Below, piece by piece: positions 1-14,048 of a DNA stretch of 64,000 bases. This DNA comes from Haloarcula amylolytica JCM 13557 (lineage in GTDB: Archaea; Halobacteriota; Halobacteria; Halobacteriales; Haloarculaceae). Numbering within the stretch: position 1 is the stretch's first letter; every line of letters starts with the position of its first letter. The stretch covers positions 1 through 64,000 of the forward strand of contig NZ_AOLW01000016.1 in NCBI RefSeq assembly GCF_000336615.1, written 5' to 3'. Below the pieces are notes generated by a model. That model was not told the DNA's origin and ran no database searches. It was given only the letters and a program-made list of their open reading frames with translations. The position numbers and the translations under genes are program-made.

Positions 1-88
1 CTGCCACACCGTCTAGCTCGTCCTCTAAACTCTTGATTGCCCCCGCGCCAGCGTACCCCGCACCGAGCACGACCACGTTCTCTGTCAT
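1..88 (-). CDS. NAD(P)/FAD-dependent oxidoreductase, N-terminus only (NDH-2-like)
   Basis: Only the first 29 codons lie in the window; the gene runs off the left edge. The ATG at 88 gives a product beginning MTENVVVLGAGYAGAGA, a beta strand followed by a GxGxxGxG nucleotide-binding turn. This is typical of the FAD-binding start of NADH dehydrogenase type II and related pyridine nucleotide-disulfide oxidoreductases. The acidic helix after the turn is normal for a haloarchaeal protein. The family beyond 'Rossmann flavoprotein' is inferred from the GAGYAG wording, which is common in NDH-2. Confidence 0.7.
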   Translation of the reverse strand, partial: MTENVVVLGAGYAGAGAIKSLEDELDGVA

Positions 89-232
89 ACCGGAGACTCC
101 GCAACCGACTGATACAAACCCTTTGAAATCCCTCTCAGCGGGGGAACAATTCTCCAGCGAGACTGTGGCAAATACGGTATGTCGCGGCCCCGGTGACCGC
201 AGGAAAACAATTCAAAAGACCAGTGACACGTA

Positions 233-766
233 CTAGTGTTCCGGTTCGCCCGCCGGTGCCCGCATATCGTCGATAGCGAGGATGAGTTTGTTGTTGGTGT
301 CGTCCTTGCCTTCGAGGGTCCCGATAATCTGGAGCTTCGACAGCGGTGTCGGACCGACTGTCACCGAGTCCCCCTCGTGGAATTCGGACATCGTACCCTG
401 CAGCTGAATCTCCGCGCGGCATTCCTCGGGATGGTGGACGCTGGTCAGGTCGATCTCCTCGACGTTCGAGTGTTCGACGAGCTCGCCGTTGTGGCGCAGC
501 GGAACCTCCGCGGCCTGGTCCATGTCCTGAATCTGGAGTGCGTCGTAGGCGTTGGCGGTGGGCTTGTACCCACCTTTGGGGCCGGGGACGCCCTCGACAA
601 GCTGCAGGGCTTTGAGGCTCTGCATCTGGTTTCGAATCGTCCCGGGGTTGCGGTCGACCTTCTCGGCGATGTCCTCGCCTTTGACAGCGCTTTCACTTTC
701 CCGATAGAGATTTACCAGTTCCTGCAGAATGTTCTTTTGACTGGGTGTCAGTTCGATAGATGACAT
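233..766 (-). CDS. winged-helix transcriptional regulator (Rrf2-like N-terminal domain)
   Basis: A 177-residue protein. Residues 5-75 look like a winged helix-turn-helix: SQKNILQELVNLY, then a recognition region with NPGTIRNQMQSLKAL, then a wing ending GPKGGYKPT. That wing resembles the Gly-rich wing of Rrf2-type regulators. The C-terminal half (about residues 90-165) is a separate beta-rich domain with a strongly acidic character; its ligand is not evident. No Fe-S cysteines of the IscR type are present. The gene is divergent from the epimerase at 877. An A/T-rich box at 790-797 (minus strand ATTTAAGG) sits about 27 bp above the ATG, which suggests a leaderless transcript. The regulator class is fairly safe; its target is unknown. 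Confidence 0.75.
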   Translation of the reverse strand: MSSIELTPSQKNILQELVNLYRESESAVKGEDIAEKVDRNPGTIRNQMQSLKALQLVEGVPGPKGGYKPTANAYDALQIQDMDQAAEVPLRHNGELVEHSNVEEIDLTSVHHPEECRAEIQLQGTMSEFHEGDSVTVGPTPLSKLQIIGTLEGKDDTNNKLILAIDDMRAPAGEPEH

Positions 767-876
767 AATCTGTTGTTCGGTACAGCCGTCCTTAAATGCG
801 ACGGTAAACCGTCTGGAACCGTCCCAGAATCGCGGAAAACGTTAGTACTTTATTCCAGCGCTGACCTGACACAGAT
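767..876. promoter_or_regulatory. divergent promoter region with a 12-bp inverted repeat
   Basis: This 110-bp gap separates the winged-helix regulator from the epimerase. Candidate TATA boxes are ATTTAAGG on the minus strand (790-797) and CTTTATTC on the plus strand (about 848-855), each 22-30 bp from its start codon. ACGGT-AA-ACCGT at 801-812 is a perfect inverted repeat just upstream of the regulator's TATA box, a natural place for an operator. Function is inferred from position only. Confidence 0.4.
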
Positions 877-1794
877 ATGGAAAATCAACGCGTTCTGGTG
901 ACCGGCGGTGGGGGGTTTATCGGGGCGAACCTCGCGAACAAACTGGCCGAGAACAACGAGGTCATCGCCCTCGATGACGGCTACCTCGGCACGCCGGAAA
1001 ACGTATCAGAAGACGTAGAGTACGTCGAGCAGAGCGTGCTTGCGGACGACCTGCCGACCGACGTGGACGTGGTATTCCACCTCGCGGCCCTTTCGTCCTA
1101 CGCGATGCACGAGGACAATCCCACCCACGGCGCTCGCGTGAACGTCGAGGGGTTCGTCAACACAGTCGAGCAGGCCCGGGACGACGGCTGTGACACCATC
1201 GTCTACGCCTCGACGTCCTCAATCTACGGCAGCCGGACCGAACCCTCGCCAGAGGACATGGATGTGACGGTCAACACTGGCTACGAGGCCTCGAAGATGG
1301 CCCGGGAGACGTACGCGGAGTACTTCCAGAACCACTACGACCTCTCGCTGGCCGGGATGCGCTTCTTCTCGGTGTACCAGGGCTACGGCGGCGCGGAGGA
1401 ACACAAGGGCGAGTACGCGAACGTCATCGCCCAGTTCGCCGACGACCTTGCCGGCGGCGACGCGCCGAAGCTGTACGGCGACGGCGAGCAGACCCGCGAT
1501 TTCACCCACGTCGACGACATCGTCCACGGGCTCGTTCTGGCCGCCGAACACGAACTGAACGGCGTGTACAACCTCGGGACCGGCGAGGCCTACGACTTCA
1601 ACACCGTCGTCGAGATGCTGAACGACGAACTCGGTACCGATATCGAACCGGAGTACGTCGAGAACCCGATTCCCGAGGACGTCTACGTCCACGACACCTG
1701 CGCTGACTTCTCGCGGATGCACGACGCGACAGGCTGGGAACCGGAGATCAGTTTCGAGGAGGGCATCGAACTGGTCTGTGCGCCCTACACGTAA
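877..1794 (+). CDS. NAD-dependent epimerase/dehydratase (UDP-sugar epimerase type)
   Basis: A 305-residue extended short-chain dehydrogenase. The N-terminus has the TGGGGFIG nucleotide-binding loop (residues 9-16). An Asp pair after beta-2 (ALDDG) indicates NAD(H). The catalytic set is visible as Ser in ASTSSIYG (about 114-115) and Y136-x3-K140. Further on, TRDFTHVDDIV and GVYNLGTGE are typical of sugar-nucleotide epimerases and dehydratases of the GalE/WbpP group. It probably interconverts nucleotide sugars for S-layer glycans or exopolysaccharide. The exact substrate cannot be read from the sequence. A TATA-like box lies about 25 bp upstream. Confidence 0.85.
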   Translation: MENQRVLVTGGGGFIGANLANKLAENNEVIALDDGYLGTPENVSEDVEYVEQSVLADDLPTDVDVVFHLAALSSYAMHEDNPTHGARVNVEGFVNTVEQARDDGCDTIVYASTSSIYGSRTEPSPEDMDVTVNTGYEASKMARETYAEYFQNHYDLSLAGMRFFSVYQGYGGAEEHKGEYANVIAQFADDLAGGDAPKLYGDGEQTRDFTHVDDIVHGLVLAAEHELNGVYNLGTGEAYDFNTVVEMLNDELGTDIEPEYVENPIPEDVYVHDTCADFSRMHDATGWEPEISFEEGIELVCAPYT

Positions 1795-1850
1795 GTTATC
1801 GGAGAACAGGCAAACACTGATATTTAGTCCTGGCCCGTCGAAGCACGAGT

Positions 1851-2765
1851 ATGGACACACAGGTTCGCGTCCTCGGCGTTCCGATGGACCTCGGCGCCGA
1901 CCGGCGCGGCGTCGACATGGGCCCGTCAGCGATACGGTACGGCGGCCTCGCCGACCAGTTGGCGAGTGCCGGTATCGACTGTATCGACGGCGGTGACATC
2001 GCTGTGCCGCGACCGGAGGAATCCGACCCGGACGCGGGCGGTCTCCCATCCGGTCGTGCCAAGTTCTTCAGAGAGACGAAAGAAGTGTGCGAAGACGTGG
2101 CAACGGCCGTCGACGCCACGCTCATGGACGGCCAGTTCCCGCTCGTGCTGGGCGGCGACCACTCTATCGGTATCGGGACCATTGTCGGCGCAGCCCGTGA
2201 TGATGAGGAACTTGGTGTCATCTGGTTTGACGCACATGGCGATTTCAACACGCCGGAGACCACGCCAAGCGGGAACATCCACGGGATGTCGCTGGCGGCT
2301 GTCCTCGGCGACGGGGCGTTTGCCGACCACGACTGGGCCCACACCCCTGCGGTGCGCGAGGAGAATGTTGTTCTCGTCGGCTTACGGGATGTCGATGACG
2401 GAGAGCGCCGCCGTTTGTACGAGAGTGACGTGACCGCGTTCACGATGTCGGATATCGACACCCGCGGCGCACCGGAGGTCGTCGCGGAGGCACTAGAAAT
2501 CGCGACTGACGGGACGGACGGGATACACGTCTCGCTCGACCTCGACTGGCTCGACCCGACAGAAGCTCCCGGCGTCGGCACGCCGGTTCGCGGCGGTGTC
2601 TCCTACCGTGAGGCCCACATCGCGATGGAGTACGTCGCCGAGTACCACGACCAACTGCGCTCGATGGAAATGGTCGAGGTGAACCCGATTCTCGACGAAC
2701 ACAACCGCACTGCAGAACTGGCCTGTGAGCTCGTCGCCAGCGCCTTCGGCAAGCGCGTGCTGTAG
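1851..2765 (+). CDS. rocF: arginase (ureohydrolase family)
   Basis: A 304-residue Mn-dependent ureohydrolase that hydrolyses arginine to ornithine and urea. The metal ligands are all present: H104 in GGDHSIG, D127/H129/D131 in WFDAHGDFN, and D230/D232 in SLDLDWLDP. The loop SGNIHGM (140-146) is the arginase substrate loop; agmatinases usually carry a different sequence here, so arginase is favoured. LGVPMDLGADRRGVDMGP at the N-terminus is also typical of arginases. A TATA-like GATATTTAG (about 1819-1827) lies about 28 bp upstream, so the transcript is probably leaderless. Agmatinase or formimidoylglutamase is the alternative. Confidence 0.85.
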   Translation: MDTQVRVLGVPMDLGADRRGVDMGPSAIRYGGLADQLASAGIDCIDGGDIAVPRPEESDPDAGGLPSGRAKFFRETKEVCEDVATAVDATLMDGQFPLVLGGDHSIGIGTIVGAARDDEELGVIWFDAHGDFNTPETTPSGNIHGMSLAAVLGDGAFADHDWAHTPAVREENVVLVGLRDVDDGERRRLYESDVTAFTMSDIDTRGAPEVVAEALEIATDGTDGIHVSLDLDWLDPTEAPGVGTPVRGGVSYREAHIAMEYVAEYHDQLRSMEMVEVNPILDEHNRTAELACELVASAFGKRVL

Positions 2766-3812
2766 CTATCCGAACCCCTCGTACTGCATTTCGGACTCGG
2801 GAATCCCGACGCTTCGCGCGGCCCGGACCAGCGTCGATACCATCGCGCTGATGCCACAGGCGTACAGTTCGACGTTCGCCGGATCAATGCGGGCGTCGAC
2901 GCCGGACTGGGGGCGCTGCTCCCGAACGGCGTCGAACCGCGCCGGCAGGTCCGCACCCTCCAGTGCGTCGCTCGCGACGTAGTTGACGAACACCGACTGG
3001 ACGTAGTCGGTCTCGCCGTCCCAGTCGGTCAAAAGCGGTTCGCGAGTGAGCGTCGGAACGAAATGGAAGTGGTCGTACTCGGCGTCGAGTCGCCGAAAGT
3101 GTTCACGGTGGGGCAGGTCGTCCTCCCAGCCACAGCCCAGAAACAGCCAGATGTCGCGGGGCTCGCCGTCGACCACGTCCCGCCCCTGCTCGAACGTGTA
3201 GTCGATCATGCTCTTGAACGGCGCGACGCCGGTCCCAGTCGCCAGAAAGACCATATCGCGGCTCGATGGCGGGTCCAGTACCATGTCGCCGTTCGGCCCG
3301 CGAACGACGACGTCCTCGCCGACGTCGACGTGTTCGAACAGCCCACTGGTCAGTTTCCCGCCGGGGACCAGTCGGATGCAGAACTCCAGTTCGTCCTCGC
3401 TCGGGGAATTTGCCAGCGAGTACGCCCGCGGCGTGCCGTGAAGCCTGAGCGTCACGTACTGGCCGGGCGCGAAATCGAGGTCTACGTCGGGTTTAACACG
3501 CAGTCGCAGCAGGGAGGGATAGGGGCGGTCGAAGCGCTCGGCCAGCGTCTCGATTCGCGCGAGCCGCCGTTTCGACGCCCCGGCATCGCGCAAGCGGTCG
3601 AACAACGCCGACCACCGGATTGTCGAGCCGTTTCGGGCGGCCGCCAACCACGACCGGTCTCCAACAGGTGCGATTTGCTCGCGGACCGCGGACAACACCT
3701 CGTTGTTGCGGTTACGGTCCATCGGTTCGACGAGCGTCACCCGTGCGTCCTCGGTGACCAGCGGCAACTGCGCCGCCCGGTCGTGCTGTGAGAGATGCCG
3801 GGGCAAGTCCAT
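2766..3812 (-). CDS. FAD/NAD-binding oxidoreductase, ferredoxin-NADP reductase type
   Basis: A 348-residue protein from the ATG at 3812; the reading frame stays open further upstream but enters repeat-like sequence, so this start is preferred. Residues 1-110 have no recognised domain. From about 110 onward there is an FNR-like module: PGQYVTLRLHG followed by RAYSLANSP (the RxYS flavin-binding motif), then GPNGDMVL, then the NAD(P)-binding loop ATGTGVAPF and CGISAMV near the C-terminus, as in bacterial reductase components. No ferredoxin cysteine motif is present, so it must use a separate electron partner. It lies downstream of gyrA in the same direction but behind strong hairpins, so it is probably a separate transcript. 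The partner and substrate are unknown. Confidence 0.75.
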   Translation of the reverse strand: MDLPRHLSQHDRAAQLPLVTEDARVTLVEPMDRNRNNEVLSAVREQIAPVGDRSWLAAARNGSTIRWSALFDRLRDAGASKRRLARIETLAERFDRPYPSLLRLRVKPDVDLDFAPGQYVTLRLHGTPRAYSLANSPSEDELEFCIRLVPGGKLTSGLFEHVDVGEDVVVRGPNGDMVLDPPSSRDMVFLATGTGVAPFKSMIDYTFEQGRDVVDGEPRDIWLFLGCGWEDDLPHREHFRRLDAEYDHFHFVPTLTREPLLTDWDGETDYVQSVFVNYVASDALEGADLPARFDAVREQRPQSGVDARIDPANVELYACGISAMVSTLVRAARSVGIPESEMQYEGFG

Positions 3813-3930
3813 AAACGGGGTACGACACCGACACGGGTATGTCTGGCCCACCACCTTTTTCATCGTCGCCGTTCCTCGCTCGCTTTGCTCGCTGCGGGGA
3901 CGGCTCCTCGAAAAACGTGGGCGAAAAAGG

Positions 3931-3977
3931 CGCGAATCGCGAAGCGATTCGCGTGAAACTCGGCGCAAGCGCCGAGT
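3931..3977. repeat. two consecutive perfect hairpins between gyrA and the reductase gene
   Basis: CGCGAATCGC-GAA-GCGATTCGCG at 3931-3953 has 10-bp arms. ACTCGGCGC-AA-GCGCCGAGT at 3958-3977 has 9-bp arms. They begin 7 bp past the gyrA stop and sit before the next minus-strand gene, so they may stabilise or end the gyrase transcript. The neighbouring stretch 3870-3905 (CTCGCTCGCTTTGCTCGCTGCGG) resembles the short CGAGCGAAGCGAG-type repeats also seen at 24.9-25.1 kb. Confidence 0.6.
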
Positions 3978-3983
3978 ATGCTA

Positions 3984-8522
<4,539 letters not shown>

Positions 8523-10913
8523 ATGACCTCGTATCAGTCGCGACTCGGCGAGGGCGAGGGGATCGCCGAGGAGTTGGCCGAATCCCAGCGGGCCATCTCC
8601 ATCGCCGAGTTCTTCGAGAAGAACAAGCACATGCTGGGCTTCGACTCGGAGGCCCGGGCGCTCGTCACGGCCGTCAAAGAGGCCGTCGACAACGCGCTCG
8701 ACGCCTGCGAGGAGGCCGGTATTCTCCCCGATATCTACGTCGAGATTCAGGAGTCCGGCGACTACTACAAGCTGGTCGTCGAGGACAACGGCCCCGGTAT
8801 CACGAAGGAACAGGCACCGAAAATCTTCGGGAAGCTCCTCTATGGCTCCCGCTTCCACGCCAGAGAGCAGAACCGCGGACAGCAAGGTATCGGGATTTCT
8901 GCGGCCGTCCTCTACTCCCAGCTCACCTCCGGCAAGCCGGCGAAAATCACCTCCCGGCCGAAGGGCCAGGACGACGCACAGTACTTCGAACTCATCGTCG
9001 ATACGGACACCAACGAACCCGAAATCAGCGTCGACGAGACGACGACGTGGGAACGGCCCCACGGGACCCGTATCGAACTGGAGATGGAGGCCAACATGCG
9101 GGCCCGGTCGACGCTACGGGACTACATTCAGGACACCGCCGTCGTCAACCCCCACGCCCGCATCGAGTTCGACGAACCGGGGCTGGACGAGTCCCTGAAG
9201 TTCGAGCGGGCCGAGCGCGCCGAACTCCCCGACGAGACCGAGGAGATACGCCCGCACCCACACGGCGTCGAACTGGGAACCCTGCTAAAGATGCTCGAAG
9301 CCACGGACTCCTACTCCGTCTCTGGGTTCATGCAGGAGGAGTTTACCCGCGTCGGCGGGAAGACGGCCGACAGCGTCATCGCGAACTTCAACGACCACCA
9401 CTACGGCCGCGGCATGGCCTGGCAGCCGCCGAAAGTCGGCGAGGACGCAGACATCGAGGCCGCCGTCGAGGACGCCGTGGCGAACAAAGGGGCTGAAACC
9501 ACGGCGACGTTCGCCGCCGCTGTCTCCGATGCCATCCACGACCGCGACCGGGTCGCGTACCACGAGATCGAATCTATCGTCGATGCGGCAGCCGAAGACG
9601 CCGAAGCGGACAGCGACACCACCTTCGGCGCGACGGTTCGAGAGAACGCCGTCGACGCCGCCTGGGGAGCCGTCAGCGACACTCTATCCAGCGACCTCTA
9701 CGCCCTCGTCGACGACGTGACGACGAAACGCAAGGACGACGCCGCAATCGAGGGGCTGGCGAGCCGACTGGCCGACAAATTCGACGACGACGGCCGCCAC
9801 CGGCTGACCCGCGACGGACTCCGGGACTACATCGACCGCGCGGCCGACATGACCGAGGAGCAGGACGACGCCACCTTCGGCGACACGGCCCGCGAAAACG
9901 TGCTTGAGGCGCTCTGGACGGCCGCCGAGGGCGTCCCGGAGGAGCCGCCGAAGGTCGCCGATATCGCCGACGACCGCGACACCGCCAGCCAACTGCTGTC
10001 GGCGATGCGCGAGACGGACATCATCGCGCCGCCGACGGACTGCCTCTCCCCGATCAGCGCGGAACTCGTCGAGGAAGGACTCCGGAAGGAGTTCGACGCG
10101 GACTTCTACGCCGCATCGACGCGGGACGCGTCGGTCCACGGCGGCGACCCGTTCATCGTCGAGGCCGGCATCGCCTACGGCGGCGAACTCGAAAGCGAGG
10201 GGACCGTTGACGTGATGCGGTTCGCCAACCGCGTGCCGCTGGTGTACCAGCGCGGGGCCTGTGCGACCACAGATGTCGTGAAATCCATCCGGTGGCGCAA
10301 CTACAACCTCGACCAGCCCGGCGGCTCGGGCATCCCGAAGGGGCCGGCCGTCATCATGGTCCACGTCGCCTCGACGAACGTCCCCTTCACCAGCGAGTCC
10401 AAGGACGCCATCGCGAACGTCCCCGAGATGGAAGACGAGATCGAACTCGCCATCCGGGAGGCCGCCCGCGAACTCAAGAGCTACCTGAACAAGCGCCAGT
10501 CGATGCAACAGCGCCGCGAGAAGCAGGACAAACTCGCGACCATCCTGCCGGAGATGGCCGAGAAGCTCACCGAAGTCACCGACAACGACGAACTCCACAT
10601 CGACGACTCGCTGGCCCGTATCATGAACAACGTCCTCGTCGAGCGCGAAGTCGAGGACGACACGGTCCGGGTCCGCATCGAGAACAACGACGACACGAAC
10701 GCGGACGTGGAACTGACCGACATCGTCACCGCCGAACCGCAGGTCGCCAACGGCGCGAACGTCGTCGAGATGGACGGCGAGTGGTTCGTCAAGTGGTCCC
10801 CGACCGTCGGGGCCGGCGAGACCGCCGTCCTCGAATACAGCGTGACCGACGAGGCCGAGTTCACCGTCTCGGTCGACGGCATCGAAGAGGAGAAACTCAC
10901 GGTGAACGCCTGA
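8523..10913 (+). CDS. top6B: DNA topoisomerase VI subunit B
   Basis: A 796-residue ATPase subunit of the type IIB topoisomerase, which decatenates and relaxes DNA with the Spo11-like A subunit. GHKL motifs: [15 protein letters not shown] (about 51-65), [18 protein letters not shown] (about 86-103), and [14 protein letters not shown], with the conserved lysine in SGKPAKITS. The transducer domain contains [23 protein letters not shown] and [17 protein letters not shown]. It is much longer than typical archaeal Top6B (about 530-620 residues) because of an acidic insertion at roughly residues 310-490. That insertion carries a repeated TFGxTxRENxxxAxW motif at about 365 and 448. The C-terminal extension (about 700-796) looks like an all-beta domain. 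One base separates it from top6A. Confidence 0.96.
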   Translation: MTSYQSRLGEGEGIAEELAESQRAISIAEFFEKNKHMLGFDSEARALVTAVKEAVDNALDACEEAGILPDIYVEIQESGDYYKLVVEDNGPGITKEQAPKIFGKLLYGSRFHAREQNRGQQGIGISAAVLYSQLTSGKPAKITSRPKGQDDAQYFELIVDTDTNEPEISVDETTTWERPHGTRIELEMEANMRARSTLRDYIQDTAVVNPHARIEFDEPGLDESLKFERAERAELPDETEEIRPHPHGVELGTLLKMLEATDSYSVSGFMQEEFTRVGGKTADSVIANFNDHHYGRGMAWQPPKVGEDADIEAAVEDAVANKGAETTATFAAAVSDAIHDRDRVAYHEIESIVDAAAEDAEADSDTTFGATVRENAVDAAWGAVSDTLSSDLYALVDDVTTKRKDDAAIEGLASRLADKFDDDGRHRLTRDGLRDYIDRAADMTEEQDDATFGDTARENVLEALWTAAEGVPEEPPKVADIADDRDTASQLLSAMRETDIIAPPTDCLSPISAELVEEGLRKEFDADFYAASTRDASVHGGDPFIVEAGIAYGGELESEGTVDVMRFANRVPLVYQRGACATTDVVKSIRWRNYNLDQPGGSGIPKGPAVIMVHVASTNVPFTSESKDAIANVPEMEDEIELAIREAARELKSYLNKRQSMQQRREKQDKLATILPEMAEKLTEVTDNDELHIDDSLARIMNNVLVEREVEDDTVRVRIENNDDTNADVELTDIVTAEPQVANGANVVEMDGEWFVKWSPTVGAGETAVLEYSVTDEAEFTVSVDGIEEEKLTVNA

Positions 10914-10914
10914 T

Positions 10915-12021
10915 ATGAGCACCGACTCAGACACCACACCCGACACCGAGGAAGCGCGCGAGCAACTCATCGACCTCGCGGCGGACTTCTACGACCAGTT
11001 CGCCGACGGCGAGGTGCCGACGATGACCATCCCCACCCGGACCAAATCGAACATCGTCTTCGACGAGGACGAGCAGGTCTGGGTGTACGGCGACCGGAAC
11101 TCCACGCGGTCGGCCAAGACGATCTCCGGGGCCGAAAAGATCCTGAAGGCCGTCTACACCATCGACTTCCTCTCCCAGCAACTGGAGGAGGACCGCTCCT
11201 CGACCCTGCGTGAACTGTACTACCTCTCGGAGTCCTGGGACCTCGACGAGGCCCAGTTCAACACGCAGGACGAGTCGAACAACCTCATCGAGGACCTCGA
11301 AATCGTCTCCGACGTCAAACGCGAGGACTTCCACATGCGTCCGGAGGAGTCCGGTGCGAAGGTGATGGGGCCGCTGCTCCTCCGCGAGCAGACCAACCGC
11401 GGCGACCGCGAGATCCACTGTCAGGACGACGTGGGACAGGGCGGCTACCAGATCCCGAACAACCCCGACACCATCGAGTTCCTCGACAACGACGCGAAGT
11501 TCGTCCTCTGCGTGGAGACCGGCGGCATGCGCGACCGACTCGTCGAGAACGGCTTCGACGACGAGTACGACGCGCTGGTCGTCCACCTCGGCGGCCAGCC
11601 CGCGCGGGCCACCCGGCGGCTCATCAAACGGCTCCACGACGAACTCGACCTGCCAGTCACGGTGTTCACTGACGGTGACCCGTGGTCGTACCGCATCTTC
11701 GGGTCGGTCTCCTACGGCTCCATCAAGAGTGCCCACCTCTCTGAGTATCTGGCGACCCCCGAGGCCCAGTTCATCGGCATCCGCCCGGAGGACATCGTCG
11801 AGTACGAACTGCCGACGGACCCGCTGTCGGACTCCGACGTCAACGCCCTGGAGAGCGAACTGGAGGACCCGCGCTTCCAGACTGATTTCTGGGAGGAACA
11901 GATCGAACTCCAGCTCGATATCAACAAGAAGGCCGAACAGCAGGCACTCGCTTCTCGGGGGCTCGACTTCGTGACGGAGACCTACCTGCCCGAACGGCTG
12001 GACGAGATGGGCCTGCTTTAG
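10915..12021 (+). CDS. top6A: DNA topoisomerase VI subunit A (Spo11-like)
   Basis: A 368-residue DNA-cleaving subunit. The winged-helix (CAP-like) domain carries RELYYLSE at 99-106; by alignment with Spo11 proteins the second tyrosine, Y103, is the likely nucleophile, forming a 5'-phosphotyrosyl link. The TOPRIM domain shows its conserved Glu in [13 protein letters not shown] and the Asp motif [14 protein letters not shown], which coordinate Mg. [19 protein letters not shown] is characteristic of Top6A. The gene starts one base after the top6B stop, so the subunits should be co-translated. The length is normal. Confidence 0.96.
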   Translation: MSTDSDTTPDTEEAREQLIDLAADFYDQFADGEVPTMTIPTRTKSNIVFDEDEQVWVYGDRNSTRSAKTISGAEKILKAVYTIDFLSQQLEEDRSSTLRELYYLSESWDLDEAQFNTQDESNNLIEDLEIVSDVKREDFHMRPEESGAKVMGPLLLREQTNRGDREIHCQDDVGQGGYQIPNNPDTIEFLDNDAKFVLCVETGGMRDRLVENGFDDEYDALVVHLGGQPARATRRLIKRLHDELDLPVTVFTDGDPWSYRIFGSVSYGSIKSAHLSEYLATPEAQFIGIRPEDIVEYELPTDPLSDSDVNALESELEDPRFQTDFWEEQIELQLDINKKAEQQALASRGLDFVTETYLPERLDEMGLL

Positions 12022-12049
12022 ACACGGCAGCAACGAAGCTCGGTTTCGG

Positions 12050-13333
12050 TTATTCTAGCGCGTAGACGGTATCGTCAGCGGCGACATATCCACGTTTTTC
12101 GTCGACGGACAGATCGGTCAGGTCGCTCCCGACATCGAACGCCCACCGTTTCGTTCCGGCCGTCGCGTCGACTGCGAACTTGAATCGGTTCCGCGGGTCG
12201 CCGTCCGTCCACGAGTCCACGTACAGGGTGTCGGAAACGACCGCTGCCGGCACCACCCCTTCAACGTCTACGTCGGGCTCCCATGTCCAGTCCAGTTCGC
12301 CGTCGCTACTGTCGTACCCGCGTAGTACGTCGCCACCTGCATAGAGGACGCCGTTCTGAACCGGGGCTTGTTGGACGTAGCCGGACTGCTCCGCTTGCCA
12401 CTGTTGCTCGCCACTCGCGGGGTCGAGCGCAGCGACGTGTGTGCCACCGATATAGAGCGTTCCATCGTGAAGTGTCGTCGATGCGACGGACCCCTCGTCG
12501 TGTCTCCAGACGGTCTCACCGGTGTCGGCAGCGACGCCGATTAGCGTGCCGCGGGTCTCGTCCACGTCGGCGGCATAACAGAGCGTGTCGTCGTCGGCGA
12601 CCATCGTCTGGGAGTAGTAGTCGGAAACGTCAGTGACCCACTGTTGCTCACCGTTTTCAGCGTCGTACGCGTAGAACCGGCCGTACGACGCCACGTATAT
12701 CGTCCCGTTGCGCACGACGCCTTCGTACTGGTCACCGACTTCGCCGGACCATTGTACCGACCCGTCAGAAACAGCGAGCGCGTAGAGCGTCCGTCCCTGC
12801 TTCGACGGGGCGTCGGTGTTGGTCCCGACGTACACCATCTCCTCGGTCGCGCCGAGCAACTCCAGCCACCACTCTCCGGGCGAGAACGTCCACTGCTTCG
12901 CGCCGCTTTCGGCGTCGAGTGCCACCACGATGTGATCCTCGTACAGCCCTTCTTTCCCGCTTACGACGAAGACGGTGTTCCCGACGCGTAGCGGCTGCGA
13001 GCGGATGGGGTCGCTCGCGTCGTATGACCACTGCTGGCTCCCGTCAGCAGTTGCGAGTGATTTGACCGTTCCCGACTCAGTCCCGACAGACAGACCGCTC
13101 CCCGTACTAACTGGCGGGGCAGTGATCGCTGAACCGAGTGATTGCTGCCAGGCGACGAACGGTTCCGTTTCCCCGCTACGCTTGTGGGCGGCCGTCCCAG
13201 CCTCTGATTCCGGTGTCGTCTCAGTTCCAATCGGTGAAGTCTCTATGTACCCGTTCGAACCGAGACAGCCAGCGGACGCCAGTCCGAGGGTCGCCACACA
13301 GCCACGAAGGTATCGCCGACGGGAGGAGGGCAT
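12050..13333 (-). CDS. PQQ-binding-like beta-propeller lipoprotein
   Basis: A 427-residue exported protein from the ATG at 13333. The N-terminus MPSSRRRYLRGCVATLGLASAGCLGS is a Tat signal with a lipobox; Cys23 should be lipidated. The rest is a run of about seven blades with the PQQ-like pattern of Trp near a Gly-Thr-x-Tyr-x-Gly turn: QQWSYDASD, KQWTFSPGE, VQWSGEVGD, QQWVTDVSD, TVWRHDEGS, QQWQAEQSG, LDWTWEPDV and KRWAFDVGS. None of the calcium/PQQ ligands of true quinoprotein dehydrogenases is evident, so it is more likely a BamB-like binding or scaffold propeller on the outer cell surface. Its partner is unknown. It is convergent with top6A. Confidence 0.8.
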   Translation of the reverse strand: MPSSRRRYLRGCVATLGLASAGCLGSNGYIETSPIGTETTPESEAGTAAHKRSGETEPFVAWQQSLGSAITAPPVSTGSGLSVGTESGTVKSLATADGSQQWSYDASDPIRSQPLRVGNTVFVVSGKEGLYEDHIVVALDAESGAKQWTFSPGEWWLELLGATEEMVYVGTNTDAPSKQGRTLYALAVSDGSVQWSGEVGDQYEGVVRNGTIYVASYGRFYAYDAENGEQQWVTDVSDYYSQTMVADDDTLCYAADVDETRGTLIGVAADTGETVWRHDEGSVASTTLHDGTLYIGGTHVAALDPASGEQQWQAEQSGYVQQAPVQNGVLYAGGDVLRGYDSSDGELDWTWEPDVDVEGVVPAAVVSDTLYVDSWTDGDPRNRFKFAVDATAGTKRWAFDVGSDLTDLSVDEKRGYVAADDTVYALE

Positions 13334-13478
13334 TAGGAGTCCATCTCCTGTCTCTCGGTAAGTGTTTTCTGTCGAGTGGAAAACGGGAACAGTCGTGGTG
13401 AGACCGGTGCGCAATTAGTGTACTACCCGGAACGACTGACCGGCAAAACGAATCCGCGTTTGCTCGGTCGAGAATCCA

Positions 13479-13958
13479 TCAGTCGCGATCGACTGACCGG
13501 TCTTGTGGCGGTAGTTTCAGCAGAGAGCGGACATGTCGCCGGAACCAGTTCCGTATGTTCGCACCGACCGGGGTGAACACCAGCGTCGCGGCGAGACAGA
13601 TAGACACGAGTTGGACAGCAATCGTAACCCACGGTGTAAAGGTCGGAACGAAGACCGTAACGACCCCGACAGCCAAGACCAGATAGATACTCAGTTCCGC
13701 GACAAAATAGCCGAAACTGGCCCTGAGTGAGGGCTGAAAGCCGGCGGTCCAGAACGACACGACGACTATCGTTCCGAACAGCAGGCCGGCTCCCATCGTC
13801 GACAGCGGCAGTTCGGCCTGAATCGCATCGGCCACGGCAGAACCAAGGGACCACAGCGACGGCCCGACAAGGAGCCAGACAAGCAGTAGGTGACCGAGCG
13901 AGGGCGTTCGTTCGGCCGAGGAACGTGCTTCCCCTGCTCGGTCACTGGCGCGTTCCAT
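13479..13958 (-). CDS. hypothetical membrane protein, four predicted helices
   Basis: A 159-residue protein that I do not recognise. Hydrophobic segments fall at about 22-44, 55-75, 83-107 and 111-133, which suggests four transmembrane helices with a short acidic N-terminal tail. The C-terminal tail (FRRHVRSLLKLPPQDRSVD) is basic, so the C-terminus probably faces the cytoplasm. It has a full-length open frame with haloarchaeal composition and a clear ATG. It has no obvious partner; the flanking genes are in the same direction but about 90-145 bp away. Confidence 0.6.
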   Translation of the reverse strand: MERASDRAGEARSSAERTPSLGHLLLVWLLVGPSLWSLGSAVADAIQAELPLSTMGAGLLFGTIVVVSFWTAGFQPSLRASFGYFVAELSIYLVLAVGVVTVFVPTFTPWVTIAVQLVSICLAATLVFTPVGANIRNWFRRHVRSLLKLPPQDRSVDRD

Positions 13959-14048
13959 GTCGGTGGTGTTCTGCTGAACCCTTCAATATTGTTTTGACTG
14001 ACAAATAGACCGACCACCGTCTCGGGTCGCCACAGACGGGTTCGCCAG

